A DNA stretch of 64,000 bases from JAOAPG01 sp963791575 (GTDB lineage Bacteria; Acidobacteriota; Terriglobia; Terriglobales; Acidobacteriaceae): positions 62,001-126,000 of the forward strand of contig CAWBSY010000008.1 in NCBI GenBank assembly GCA_963791575.1, written 5' to 3'. Made by a program: the position numbers and the translations under genes. Each line of letters starts with the position of its first letter. Position 1 is the first letter of the stretch. This document shows positions 45,762 through 54,420 of the stretch, in pieces. The notes beneath the pieces are model-generated. The model did no database searches. It saw nothing but the letters and a program-made list of their open reading frames with translations, and was not told the origin of the DNA.

Positions 45762-46757
45762 ACGGCAACCGGCTTTCGGGATGTGCGCTCTTGGGTTCGG
45801 GCCGCAATTCGTTCTTTTACGGCGGAGGGAACGTGACGCCAAATTTGGATGGTCAGAATGACGGTTGACGCCAAAAGCAGAGCTCCCGTGACAACGTGGG
45901 CAACGGTTGAGATCACCATGGGCAACCCGGGCTGAGCTGCATCTCTACCCCACTCGACTCGCGTCATGAATGCGAGGAATCCAAGGCATAACTGCGCGAT
46001 CAGGAGGGAAATCATTGCGATTGCCGGGCGGCGAATTGCATCGATCTTTGAATATTGCGTGAGTGCACGAATGGCTGTCCAAGCAATGACAATCGCAACA
46101 ATTGGAGCGTTCAGAACGTGCGGTAACCAGCTCATGCCGTGATGGCGGAACATCGCTCCCAAAATCAGTTGAGCATAAAGAACAAAAATGGAGAAGAATG
46201 CCAGGGTGAGAAGACGCGGATGATGGTTGTCGATTTCAATATCCGCCGCTTCTTCAGCGGGACCTTCTTTAACCCAAGTGCGGTCCGGTGAAGACGGCTA
46301 TTGCGCAAGCGATACAGAAGAACGTCTGTCCTACTGCGGCGTGGGCGGAAGAAATTGCCGGTGGCAGAAATTTCAGAACCGTTAATCCGCCGAGAATTCC
46401 TTGCGCAATGATCGTTCCAAGCGCACCCAGCGCTAAGCCTTTCATCCAGCGGCGGCGGTCGGATATCCATGTCCAAACGGCAATCGCAATGGTCAGCGTA
46501 CCGATAAACTCGGCAATCATGCGATGGCTGTGCTCGTAAATAATGCCTCCGGTCCAAGGAGGCAGCTTGTAATACGAACCGTAAGAACTCGGCCAATCGG
46601 GAACTGAAAGTCCAGCATCGTTGCTGGTCACCAAGGCTCCGGCGATGAGCAGGAAAAATGTCGCGCAAGCAACGAACACAGCAAATCGATGATGGGCGCG
46701 ATTGTATGGGGTCGAAACAGCTTCCACGATTGCTCCTGATGCCTCTGCGTGCGACAT
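45758..46757 (-). CDS. ctaA: Heme A synthase CtaA/Cox15 (frame broken at 46282-46283)
   Basis: The protein is about 332 residues with eight helices once one base is removed from the CC (GG on plus) at 46282-46283, which restores VFTGRTWVKEGPAEEA. Heme-ligand histidines are in IIYEHSHRMIAEF and SSAHAAVGQ, and again in MFRHHGMSW and STVAHVVTG. It oxidises heme O to heme A. The start could be ATG 46757 or an upstream GTG at 46775. It is the first gene of the operon with ctaB and the ABC genes. Confidence 0.88.
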
Positions 46758-46949
46758 CCTAGACAAGATGAACACGCTATTTTAGCAAACCGGATGGATT
46801 TGAATCAGAGTATTCGGATTTGTTGCACACCGGTCACGAAAAAACTGAGCCTCTCACGGAACTAACTTCGCGGAGGCGGGTTCTTTCGGTCAGAGATTCT
46901 AGCTGCCAATGTAGAGTACTGCTAGATTCCAGAATTCGTCGAGGTCTTC

Positions 46950-47507
46950 ATGAAGCTGGTTTCGTGTGCCGTGTTATTGGTTAGTGTTTCCCTATCAACG
47001 CTTGCGCTGGCACAGGCGCAACAACCGGATTGGGTTCCTTCAGGAATTGAAGCGTTAGGGCAAAACGCCTCTTCTCGATCCGATTTCACTCTGAACCACT
47101 CGATGCTGGTACTCGCGTCCAAGCTCGACAAGAATGACGATGGAGATCTCAGGCGGGTAATTGCGGGTGTGAACGGCGTTTCTGTCCACAGCTATCGTTT
47201 CTCGGAATCCGGAACATACGATACGGAGGCGCTAAAATCGGTTCTTAGGCAGTATCACGACGCGGGCTGGATGCAGTTGATCAGTCACGGCAAGGATCGC
47301 GACGCGAGCCAGACCGATCTCTGGGTTCGCTTCGACAACAATGCCATCAGCAACATAGCTGTCCTCATCGCCAAACAGGACCAGCTCAACTTCTTCGCGG
47401 TGTCGGGATCAATCAGTCCGCTGGATCTGGTCCATCTGAGCGGACACTTTGGCATTCCTAAGATTGCTGGAGGAGCCGTTATCCCAGGGTCGACAAATAC
47501 TCCGTAA
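46950..47507 (+). CDS. DUF4252-family secreted protein
   Basis: The 185-residue protein has a signal peptide (MKLVSCAVLLVSVSLSTLALA). The DUF4252 pattern follows (SMLVLASKLDKNDDGDLRRVIAGVNGV in part, VHSYRFSESGTYD, LRQYHDAGWMQLI, NAISNIAVLIAKQDQLNFFAVSG). Function is unknown; members are exported and often lie near sigma/anti-sigma genes, which is not the case here. It is convergent with the VWA gene, 12 bases apart. Confidence 0.8.
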   Translation: MKLVSCAVLLVSVSLSTLALAQAQQPDWVPSGIEALGQNASSRSDFTLNHSMLVLASKLDKNDDGDLRRVIAGVNGVSVHSYRFSESGTYDTEALKSVLRQYHDAGWMQLISHGKDRDASQTDLWVRFDNNAISNIAVLIAKQDQLNFFAVSGSISPLDLVHLSGHFGIPKIAGGAVIPGSTNTP

Positions 47508-47519
47508 TGTCCGTGAAGC

Positions 47520-48509
47520 CTACTCAACGCCTTTGACCCAATAGCTAGTTCTCGCAAGCACCATAGCCGTACTCTGATCTTTGAGATGGGCATGAATCGC
47601 ATGCAGTCCGGGATGCGGGTTTTTCGGCTCAAAACTTAATAAATAACGACTATGCAGATGGTTGCTGAAGCTGGTCATCTTTGTCTCGAAATTTTTGCGC
47701 GAAGAAAACAGTTCGTATTCGCCTCCGGTCATGGATGTTATCGTCTTCGGAATATTTTTTCTCATTGCATGAGCTGCCATTACCAGCGGTGCGAGCAGAT
47801 CTGGGGCATTCTGCATTTCGTCTCTATTGCTGCCACGCTCGGTATCTAGCACTTGGGATAGAGAAGGCGAGAACGGCAATGCATATACAACCGTGTTGCT
47901 GTTGCCTATAGCGGTTACGATGTGCTCAATTTTGGCTTGATTACTGCCGTGATCGCGCGTTTCCGAAATCAACAACAATACCCGCTGCCTTCCCGCTGGC
48001 AACGCTTCCAGAAGTTTCACCGAATAGTCCACCGCGTCGAGAATCGCGGCTCCATCATCTCCGGGCTGTAACTGCTTGAGTTCTTCTTCAATCAGGCCAT
48101 CGGTATGGGTGAAGTCCTGAACGAGATTTACTTTGCTGTCGAATTCGACTAAAGCTACGTTCGCATTCGGCTGGCCTAAGATGGGCTGCAGCATGGCGCT
48201 CAGTCCGCGAATTCGTGGAAACTCGCGCATAGCTCTGCGTCCGGTTTGAATAGCGACCACGATGGATACAGGTTCGCTGTCTGCAGCCTCATCCAAGTGA
48301 ACGATCTGCTCAACTCCGTCGTCATCGATTGCAAAGTCTTTGGCTTCCAGTCCGTAGATCGCGTGGCCTTTTCCATCTCTGACGAGAGCAGGCACGATGA
48401 CGATGTTCGATTGAGTATTAAAGTTAGGTTCTTGTGCGGTGACGTTTCACTGGTAAAACAAAATGCCAGCGCGATGAGTAGCAATGCAAATCTGGCGAGA
48501 AAACTGCAT
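47520..48509 (-). CDS. VWA-domain protein, acidobacterial VWFA-related type (two frame breaks)
   Basis: The protein is about 329 residues after correction. The VWA domain carries a reduced metal site (VSIVVAIQTGRRA, where DxSxS would be expected) and LLLISETRDHGS. Removing one A at 48500-48503 joins ATG 48509 to a signal peptide (FLARFALLLIALAFCF); adding one A at 48445-48447 joins this to TAQEPNFNTQSNIVIVPALVRD. This Acidobacteria-expanded family is secreted and of unknown function. Loss of DxSxS suggests it does not bind metal in the usual way. Confidence 0.78.
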
Positions 48510-48573
48510 CACTTAAAATTGTAGAGGAGAAGGCTACCAGTTCCGAAAGCTTATTCAATTGGTAATTTGTGGA

Positions 48574-49616
48574 TCAAGCAGAAGACGCCTGCGTAGCTGG
48601 TTCGGGTTTGTAGTCCGTCTGCATGGCTGCAATCACTGAATCGGCGAACTTCGATGTGCCCGAACTTCCGCCGACATCGCGGGTGAGCTTTTCCTTCGTC
48701 CGATAAACTTCTTCGAGTGCCGTAGTGATTCTGGCAGAAGCTTCGTGTTCTCCCAAATGATCGAGCATCAACAGGGCGGAACGCAGAACCGCCGTGGGAT
48801 TCGCAATGTCTTTTCCGGCGATATCTGGAGCTGAGCCGTGTACCGCTTCAAAGATCGCGCATTGATCGCCGAAATTCGCTCCGGGAACAAATCCTAATCC
48901 GCCGACAAAAGCCGAGCACAGATCGGAGATGATGTCTCCGTAGAGGTTTTCCATGACGAGAATGTCGTATTGATAAGGATTCATCACCAGCTGCATGCAA
49001 GTGTTGTCGACAATGTGCTCGCCGTAAGTAATCTCTGGATAGTCTTTTGAAACATTGCGGGAGCAGCGAAGAAAAAGTCCATCAGAAAGCTTCATGATAT
49101 TGGCTTTGTGGATGGCATGAATCTTTTTTCGTTTACTCTTCCGCGCGTACTCGAAAGCAAATTTGGCAATGCGCGTGGAAGCTTTTCCGTAATGATCTTC
49201 AGACTCTCGACCACTCCAGGGACGACCTCATGCTCGATGCCAGAGTAAAGGCTCTCAGTATTCTCGCGAACAATAATAAGATCGACGCCTGGGTAACGCG
49301 TGGGAATGTGTGGCAGATTCTTGATTGGGCGGAAATTGGCGTAGAGTTCGAATTGTTTGCGCAGCTGAACGTTGATGCTGGCGAATCCTCCGCCAATTGG
49401 CGTGGTGACTGGACCTTTTAATCCGACGCGCGTGCGTTCAATCGATTCGGTCAGTTCCTTCGGAATATATTCGTGATATTTTTCGAAGGCTTCCGCGCCC
49501 GCCGCAAACTGTTCCCACTCGAACTTGATGCCAGTAGCTTCAAGGATGCGCACCGTCGCCTGTGTAACTTCGGGGCCGATGCCATCGCCGGGTATGAGGG
49601 TAATTTTGTGTGTCAT
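48574..49616 (-). CDS. NAD-dependent isocitrate dehydrogenase family protein (frame broken at 49183-49186)
   Basis: This beta-decarboxylating dehydrogenase is about 347 residues after adding one A in the run at 49183-49186, restoring TEKASTRIAKFAFEYARK. It carries LIPGDGIGPEV at the N-terminus, IVRENTESLYSGIEH, and the NAD/metal region DILVMENLYGDIISDLCSAFVGG split across positions. The RENTE motif supports isocitrate rather than isopropylmalate as substrate. It lies 46 bases after nrdR on the same strand. Confidence 0.88.
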
Positions 49617-49662
49617 ATATCAAATAATCCGACGAGCGAGTGCGCTCGTCACAAAGCAAACT

Positions 49663-50163
49663 CTATTGCGTCTTGACGGTAACTTTGCCGCGCAGGTCTG
49701 CTCCCGGCTCCTTCGTCTTCAGCAGGTCTTTCAACTCCGCCATAAATTCTTGTACATCTTTGAAATCAAGGTAAACGGAAGCGAACCGCACGTAGGCCAC
49801 TTTGTCATACCGGCGCAGACGGTTCATGATGAGCTCGCCTACCTCACTCGTCTTACGCTCGCGTTCCGCGGACTCAATCACGAATCCCTCGGCTTCATTT
49901 ACGATTTGCTCCAATTTGCCGATCGGAACGGGGCGCTTTTCGCAGGCGCGCAACAATCCATTCAATACTTTTTGGCGGTCGAATTTTTCTCGTCGACCGT
50001 CTTTTTTGACCACCATATAAGGAATTTCGTCGATGCGCTCATAGGTGGTGAAGCGCTTCTCGCACTTCAGGCACTCGCGGCGCCGGCGAATGGAATCAGC
50101 TTCCTTGCTCTCGCGCGAATCTACCACTTTGTCGTTTGCAAACCCGCAAAAAGGGCACTTCAT
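49663..50163 (-). CDS. nrdR: Transcriptional repressor NrdR
   Basis: The 166-residue protein has a zinc ribbon (CPFCGFANDKVVDSR and CLKCEKRFTTYE) and an ATP-cone (VVKKDGRREKFDRQKVL). NrdR represses ribonucleotide reductase genes in response to dATP/ATP. I start at ATG 50163, where the family begins; the frame is open further but has no matching sequence. Its usual targets, nrd genes, are not in this window. Confidence 0.95.
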   Translation of the reverse strand: MKCPFCGFANDKVVDSRESKEADSIRRRRECLKCEKRFTTYERIDEIPYMVVKKDGRREKFDRQKVLNGLLRACEKRPVPIGKLEQIVNEAEGFVIESAERERKTSEVGELIMNRLRRYDKVAYVRFASVYLDFKDVQEFMAELKDLLKTKEPGADLRGKVTVKTQ

Positions 50164-50269
50164 GGTGATTGAATGGGAACTCTTGATTGTAACAGGCGAA
50201 GAATAGCCCGAAAGACGGGGTACATACCTTTGTAATAAGTCGGGAGATTGAGGCAGTAAAGAGTTTCGT

Positions 50270-51326
50270 TTACGACGACAGTTCGGCGGTCGCTTCCGCC
50301 TGCTGACTTTGCTCGGACAGCTTGCGTAGCGACAGCCCACTCTGATGCGCCAAGATCAAGCCCAGCGGGACAACCGCAAAAAACGTCACCAGCCACAACA
50401 AAATCCCACAGCTGGCGGCAAGCTCCGGAGCAGCTCCGAATACGTGCTGCAGCGTCGAAATCGTTGCGAGTTGCGAGCCGCCTCCTACGCCTGGGAGCTG
50501 GACTAACGATCCAACCATGCTGGAAGCCATGAGCAGCGGGACTTGGGAGATTGGCCGATCCAATGCTCCGGGGCCGTAGGATTGCATGACCTCCCAATAA
50601 GCCACGGCAATCATGCACCACATACCGAGCGACACTGCGACGAGCTGAAGCAACGAGGAGAAATCGTGAATCGTGTTGAGGCCATCGCGAAACTCCCGAA
50701 TGCGAGCGGCAATTCTATGAGCCGAGATTTGATGATCTCATCGAGAGAAATGTCGTAGCGACCCATCCTGCCATCGCTTCGCCTTTCCAGCGGATCACGC
50801 CAGCTCCCGCAGTCATGATCCCTACTAGTATTACAAGAAAAAATCCGCCTAGCCGGAAGCGTTCGTAATACAAAACTTCTCTGGTCGAATGAGCGAAGAA
50901 AATCGCGGATATCAGGATCAATGCAAACGAGCCGACATCAAAAATTCTTTCAATGGCCCATACGGCAAGTTGCGAGGAGAAACTCAGCTCAACTTTGCGA
51001 GAGATCAGATAAGGACGGATGAATTCTCCGGGACGACCGAGCAGCGCGAGTCCTGTAAAACCGACAATAGTTGGCACAATCAAACTGGAAACTGAGGTTT
51101 GTTTTACAGGGCGAAGGAAAATCTTCCAGCGAATTGCCCGCATGATATATGCAAAGTAAATGAGGGCAATACCGTAAAGCAGTTGCAGCTTGTGCTCGCG
51201 AACTTGTCCGGTCTGGCTCCAGAAGGTAGACCAATCGAAATTGCGCCAAGTCCGGAACTGGAGGTAAAAGAGCACAGCGAGCGCGGCAAACACCAGCCCG
51301 TAAATGATGAAGCGCTTTTTGTTCAT
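50270..51326 (-). CDS. Flippase-like/LPG-synthase TM-domain protein (UPF0104; frame broken at about 50732-50745)
   Basis: This membrane protein is about 351 residues with eight helices after removal of one base between 50732 and 50745. The N-terminal half carries RAIRWKIFLRPVKQTS and LGRPGEFIRPYLISRK; the C-terminal half carries LVQLPGVGGGSQLATI, the usual UPF0104/AglD-like motifs. Relatives flip or extend lipid-linked molecules. As given, the first half stops at 50715 and the second starts in another frame. It lies upstream of nrdR on the same strand. Confidence 0.85.
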
Positions 51327-51446
51327 GAATCGTCTTTAGCCTATCATGCGCGCGGTTGTTGCTTGCCCGCTGGCCACGTGGGATTGAAGAAGGCAAGCTG
51401 AGACAAAATCTCTGCGATTGCCGTGAATTCTGAAGAAAAATTTATG

Positions 51447-51473
51447 TTGATTAATTCAGGCTGAATTTATTCT
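51447..51473 (+). promoter_or_regulatory. Possible promoter/operator of the cytochrome operon
   Basis: TTGATT (51447-51452) and TATTCT (51468-51473) flank a 15-base perfect inverted repeat, AATTCAG-G-CTGAATT. The spacer is two bases shorter than ideal, as in promoters that need a regulator bound between the boxes. The gene starts 163 bases further on. Confidence 0.35.
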
Positions 51474-51613
51474 GATCTGGACGCCACCACTCACGTGTCG
51501 CCCGCATCTTCACGAGACGAGGTTAAGAAAAAAGCAACTCAGGCAAAGGTTTTCTGCTCTAACATCGGGTCCGTGGCGGAACCTCTATAGGAGCAATTCA
51601 TCGACACCAGCCC

Positions 51614-51629
51614 GCTCGCAATTGCGAGC
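51614..51629. promoter_or_regulatory. 16-base perfect palindrome directly before the cytochrome/barrel start
   Basis: GCTCGCAATTGCGAGC ends 6 bases before the ATG at 51636, where a ribosome site would lie; none is visible. It could be an operator or an RNA hairpin limiting translation. Confidence 0.45.
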
Positions 51630-51635
51630 ACTTGT

Positions 51636-52786
51636 ATGAAGAAAAGAAATCGACCCTGGCGAACGCTTTGCTTCACGGCTTTCGCAGCACTAATTCTCGC
51701 TATCACTGCCGGAAGGCTGTTCGGACAAGGCGGCAAGGGTTCCCAGAACTTGGAATCCGGGGAGCAAATCTTCAAGGCTGGCTGTGTCGCCTGCCACGGG
51801 TCCGACGGCGCTGGAACACCTAAAGCCATCAGCGGATTCGAGCCGCCGCGAACGTTTCCGGACTTCACCAAATGTGACCAGACTACCCCGGAAGAAAATT
51901 TAGCGTGGAAAGCAGTGATCATTCACGGCGGACCCTATCGCGGGTTCTCACAGATCATGCCGTCCTTTGGCGAGGCGCTGAACTCGGAAGAGATCGATGA
52001 AGTAATTAAGTACCTACGCAGTTTTTGCCGGAAGAGTCGAGGATGGCCTCGAGGTGAACTAAACCTGCCGCGAGCTCTTGTTACGGAGAAGGCCTATCCG
52101 GAGGACGAGGTCGTGATTTCGACGGGAATCAATGCGCATGGTGTTCCTTCGGTCATGAGCCACATCATCCATGAACAGCGCTTTGGAGAAAAAAACCAAA
52201 TTGAAGTGGATGTTCCCATAACTTTTCAGGATGAGAACCACACTTGGTATGGCGGCGTTGGTGATACTACGCTCGGCGTCAAGCGCGTGATGCTTTCCAA
52301 TCTTGCAGTCGGGATCGATCTTAAGTTTGCAGGGCAGTGTCATTGTGCCAACTGGCAACAGGGCGCGAGAGTTCGGAAAGGGAACCACGACTTTCGAAAC
52401 ATTTGCTGCCTTTGACCAGCTTTTTCGTACCAACACATTTGTGCAGACGCAATTCGGCGCTGATCTGCCCCGTCACACCGATATAGAGCATCAAACAGTA
52501 TTTTTCAATACGGCACTTGGCCAAAGTTTCGCGGCAGATCATGGCTTCGGTCGTTTGTGGTCGCCGATGATGGAGTTTCTCGCCGAGCGCGATATTGATG
52601 AAGACGCTGCCAAAACCGAATGGGACGTGCTACCCCAAATGCAAGTGAGCGATCAGCAGAAGACAACACATCCGCGCCGATTTCGGGGTCCGCGTGCCCG
52701 TAGTTAACACTGCTGGCCGGTCCACACAATTGATGTTTTACATATTGTGGGACTGGCAGGACGGACGATTGAACGAAGGTTGGTAA
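51636..52786 (+). CDS. Cytochrome c domain fused to an outer-membrane beta-barrel (frame breaks at 52311-52313 and 52651)
   Basis: The protein is about 382 residues after correction. A signal peptide (about 10-30) leads to a class I cytochrome c with heme site CVACH (50-54) and probable axial Met in SQIMPSFG (M108). From about 145 the chain becomes beta-rich with alternating residues (NQIEVDVPITFQD, TTLGVKRVML, SILSLQGSVIVPTG, TFVQTQFGADLP) and ends in an aromatic-rich strand with terminal Trp, as in barrels of the phenol-MetA type. The fusion point is in unbroken frame. Removing G at 52311-52313 and G52651 restores the rest, ending at TAA 52784-52786, next to the pentaheme gene. Likely an outer-membrane electron-transfer protein. 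Confidence 0.78.
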
Positions 52787-54409
52787 ATGCAGAGAACCGT
52801 TGGCTATTTGATTTTTACGCTCGCGTTGCTCTTCTCACTTTGTGGGGCGAGCGGAGCTGCCGACCAGAAAGGATTAAAGCCTGAATTTCATACGTCTGAC
52901 AGATGTTTGGCCTGTCATAACGGTTTGACCACTCCAGCCGGCAAAGACGTTTCTATCGGCTTCGATTGGCGTTCCAGCATCATGGCCAACTCCGCGCGTG
53001 ACCCGTATTGGCAGGCAAGTGTGCGGCGGGAAGACATCGATCATCCAGAAGCGCACGCGGAAATCGAAGATGGATGCGCCGACTGCCACATGCCAATGGC
53101 TCGATATCAGGCAAAGCTGCAAGGCCACTTGGGAGAAGTATTTGCGCACTTACCCTTCGACAGCGATCCGGGGAAAAATGCTCCAGCCGAAGACGGGGTT
53201 TCCTGTTCCGTGTGCCATCAGATCGGAAAGGCAAAACTGGGCACGCGCGAGAGCTTCAACGGAGGGTTCGTGGTCGACGTCCCACAGTCGAAGGATAACC
53301 GCCCGGAGTATGGGCCCTACGACATTCAAAATGGTCAGGCTCACATCATGCAGAGCTCCACTGGGGGTTTTCGACCGACTGAGGCTGCTCCACATATTCG
53401 GGATTCTGCACTTTGCGCTACCTGCCATACTCTATACACGAAGTCTCTTGCTCCGGATGGAAAAGTGCTAGGATCCTTTCCGGAGCAGGTGCCGTACCTC
53501 GAATGGCAGCATAGCGATTACCCCCAAAAAAATAGTTGTCAGTCTTGCCACATGCCCCAAGTTGAAGGAAGCGCGCCTATCGCGGCCGTTCTAGGCCAAC
53601 TCCGATCCGGCGTCCGGCAGCACACGTTTGTCGGCGCGAACTTCTTCATATTGAAAATGCTGAATCTTCATCGGAATGACCTTAGCGTGACAGCGATGCC
53701 GCTGGAGTTGAATGCGGAAGCAGATAGGACCACAGAGTTCTTGCAGTCGCAAGCTGCAAGAGTCACGCTTCGTGACATTAATGTAATGTCGGGTCAACTT
53801 AAGGTGGGCATATTTGTAGAAAACCTGACCGGCCACAAGCTACCCACCGCATTTCCCTCGCGGCGAGCTTGGCTACATCTGGTGGTAACTGATCGTGATG
53901 GAAAGACAGTATTCGAATCCGGAGCTTTGAATCCGGATGGGTCGATTAAAGGCAATGACAACGATGCTGATCCATCGCGCTTCGAACCGCACTACAAAGA
54001 AATCACGAGCGCGGATGAAGTCCAAATTTATGAACCTATTCTCCGGGATCAGGCTGGCCATGTGACGACTGGACTAGCCGCGGCAACTGGATACCTCAAG
54101 GACAATAGGCTCCTGCCCTCAGGCTTTCAGAAACAAACCGCGGAGAAGGATATTGCCGTCGTGGGGGATGCTGCCGACGATCCTAACTTCACTGACGCCG
54201 GAGACCTGGTGCAGTACTCCGTCCCGCTTGGAGATGCGCAAGGACCATTTCGTGTGGACGCCGAGCTTTGGTACCAACCAATCGGTTTTCGCTGGGCACA
54301 CAATCTGAGTCCGTATCAAGCGATGGAGACTCGCCGCTTTATCAGCTACTACGACTCCATGCCGGGCGCCAGTGCAGTGGTGCTGGCTCGATCGACAGCA
54401 ACGCGCTAA
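52787..54409 (+). CDS. Secreted pentaheme c-type cytochrome
   Basis: The 540-residue protein has a signal peptide (YLIFTLALLFSLCGASGAA) and five CxxCH heme sites: C40-H44 (CLACH), C97-H101 (CADCH), C140-H144 (CSVCH), C210-H214 (CATCH) and C251-H255 (CQSCH). Many further His could be distal ligands. The C-terminal half (about 300-540) is beta-sandwich-like with no heme motif. Its ATG follows the previous stop directly (TAAATG), so it is co-translated with the cytochrome/barrel gene. It probably carries electrons in the periplasm or at the cell surface. The frame is intact. Confidence 0.88.
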   Translation: MQRTVGYLIFTLALLFSLCGASGAADQKGLKPEFHTSDRCLACHNGLTTPAGKDVSIGFDWRSSIMANSARDPYWQASVRREDIDHPEAHAEIEDGCADCHMPMARYQAKLQGHLGEVFAHLPFDSDPGKNAPAEDGVSCSVCHQIGKAKLGTRESFNGGFVVDVPQSKDNRPEYGPYDIQNGQAHIMQSSTGGFRPTEAAPHIRDSALCATCHTLYTKSLAPDGKVLGSFPEQVPYLEWQHSDYPQKNSCQSCHMPQVEGSAPIAAVLGQLRSGVRQHTFVGANFFILKMLNLHRNDLSVTAMPLELNAEADRTTEFLQSQAARVTLRDINVMSGQLKVGIFVENLTGHKLPTAFPSRRAWLHLVVTDRDGKTVFESGALNPDGSIKGNDNDADPSRFEPHYKEITSADEVQIYEPILRDQAGHVTTGLAAATGYLKDNRLLPSGFQKQTAEKDIAVVGDAADDPNFTDAGDLVQYSVPLGDAQGPFRVDAELWYQPIGFRWAHNLSPYQAMETRRFISYYDSMPGASAVVLARSTATR

Positions 54410-54420
54410 GTAGTCAAATG

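Larger units (their letters stand above)
51327..51635. other. Divergent intergenic region upstream of the cytochrome operon
   Basis: These 309 bases separate the flippase-like gene from the cytochrome/barrel gene. They hold no recognised gene. Two palindromes are present: AATTCAG-G-CTGAATT at 51453-51467, between a TTGATT and a TATTCT box, and GCTCGCAATTGCGAGC at 51614-51629. Confidence 0.6.

Noticed and set aside
51636..52786. Direct assignment as Cyc2 iron oxidase
   Set aside because: The heme domain is a full class I cytochrome c with Met ligand and the barrel part is shorter; only the architecture is similar.
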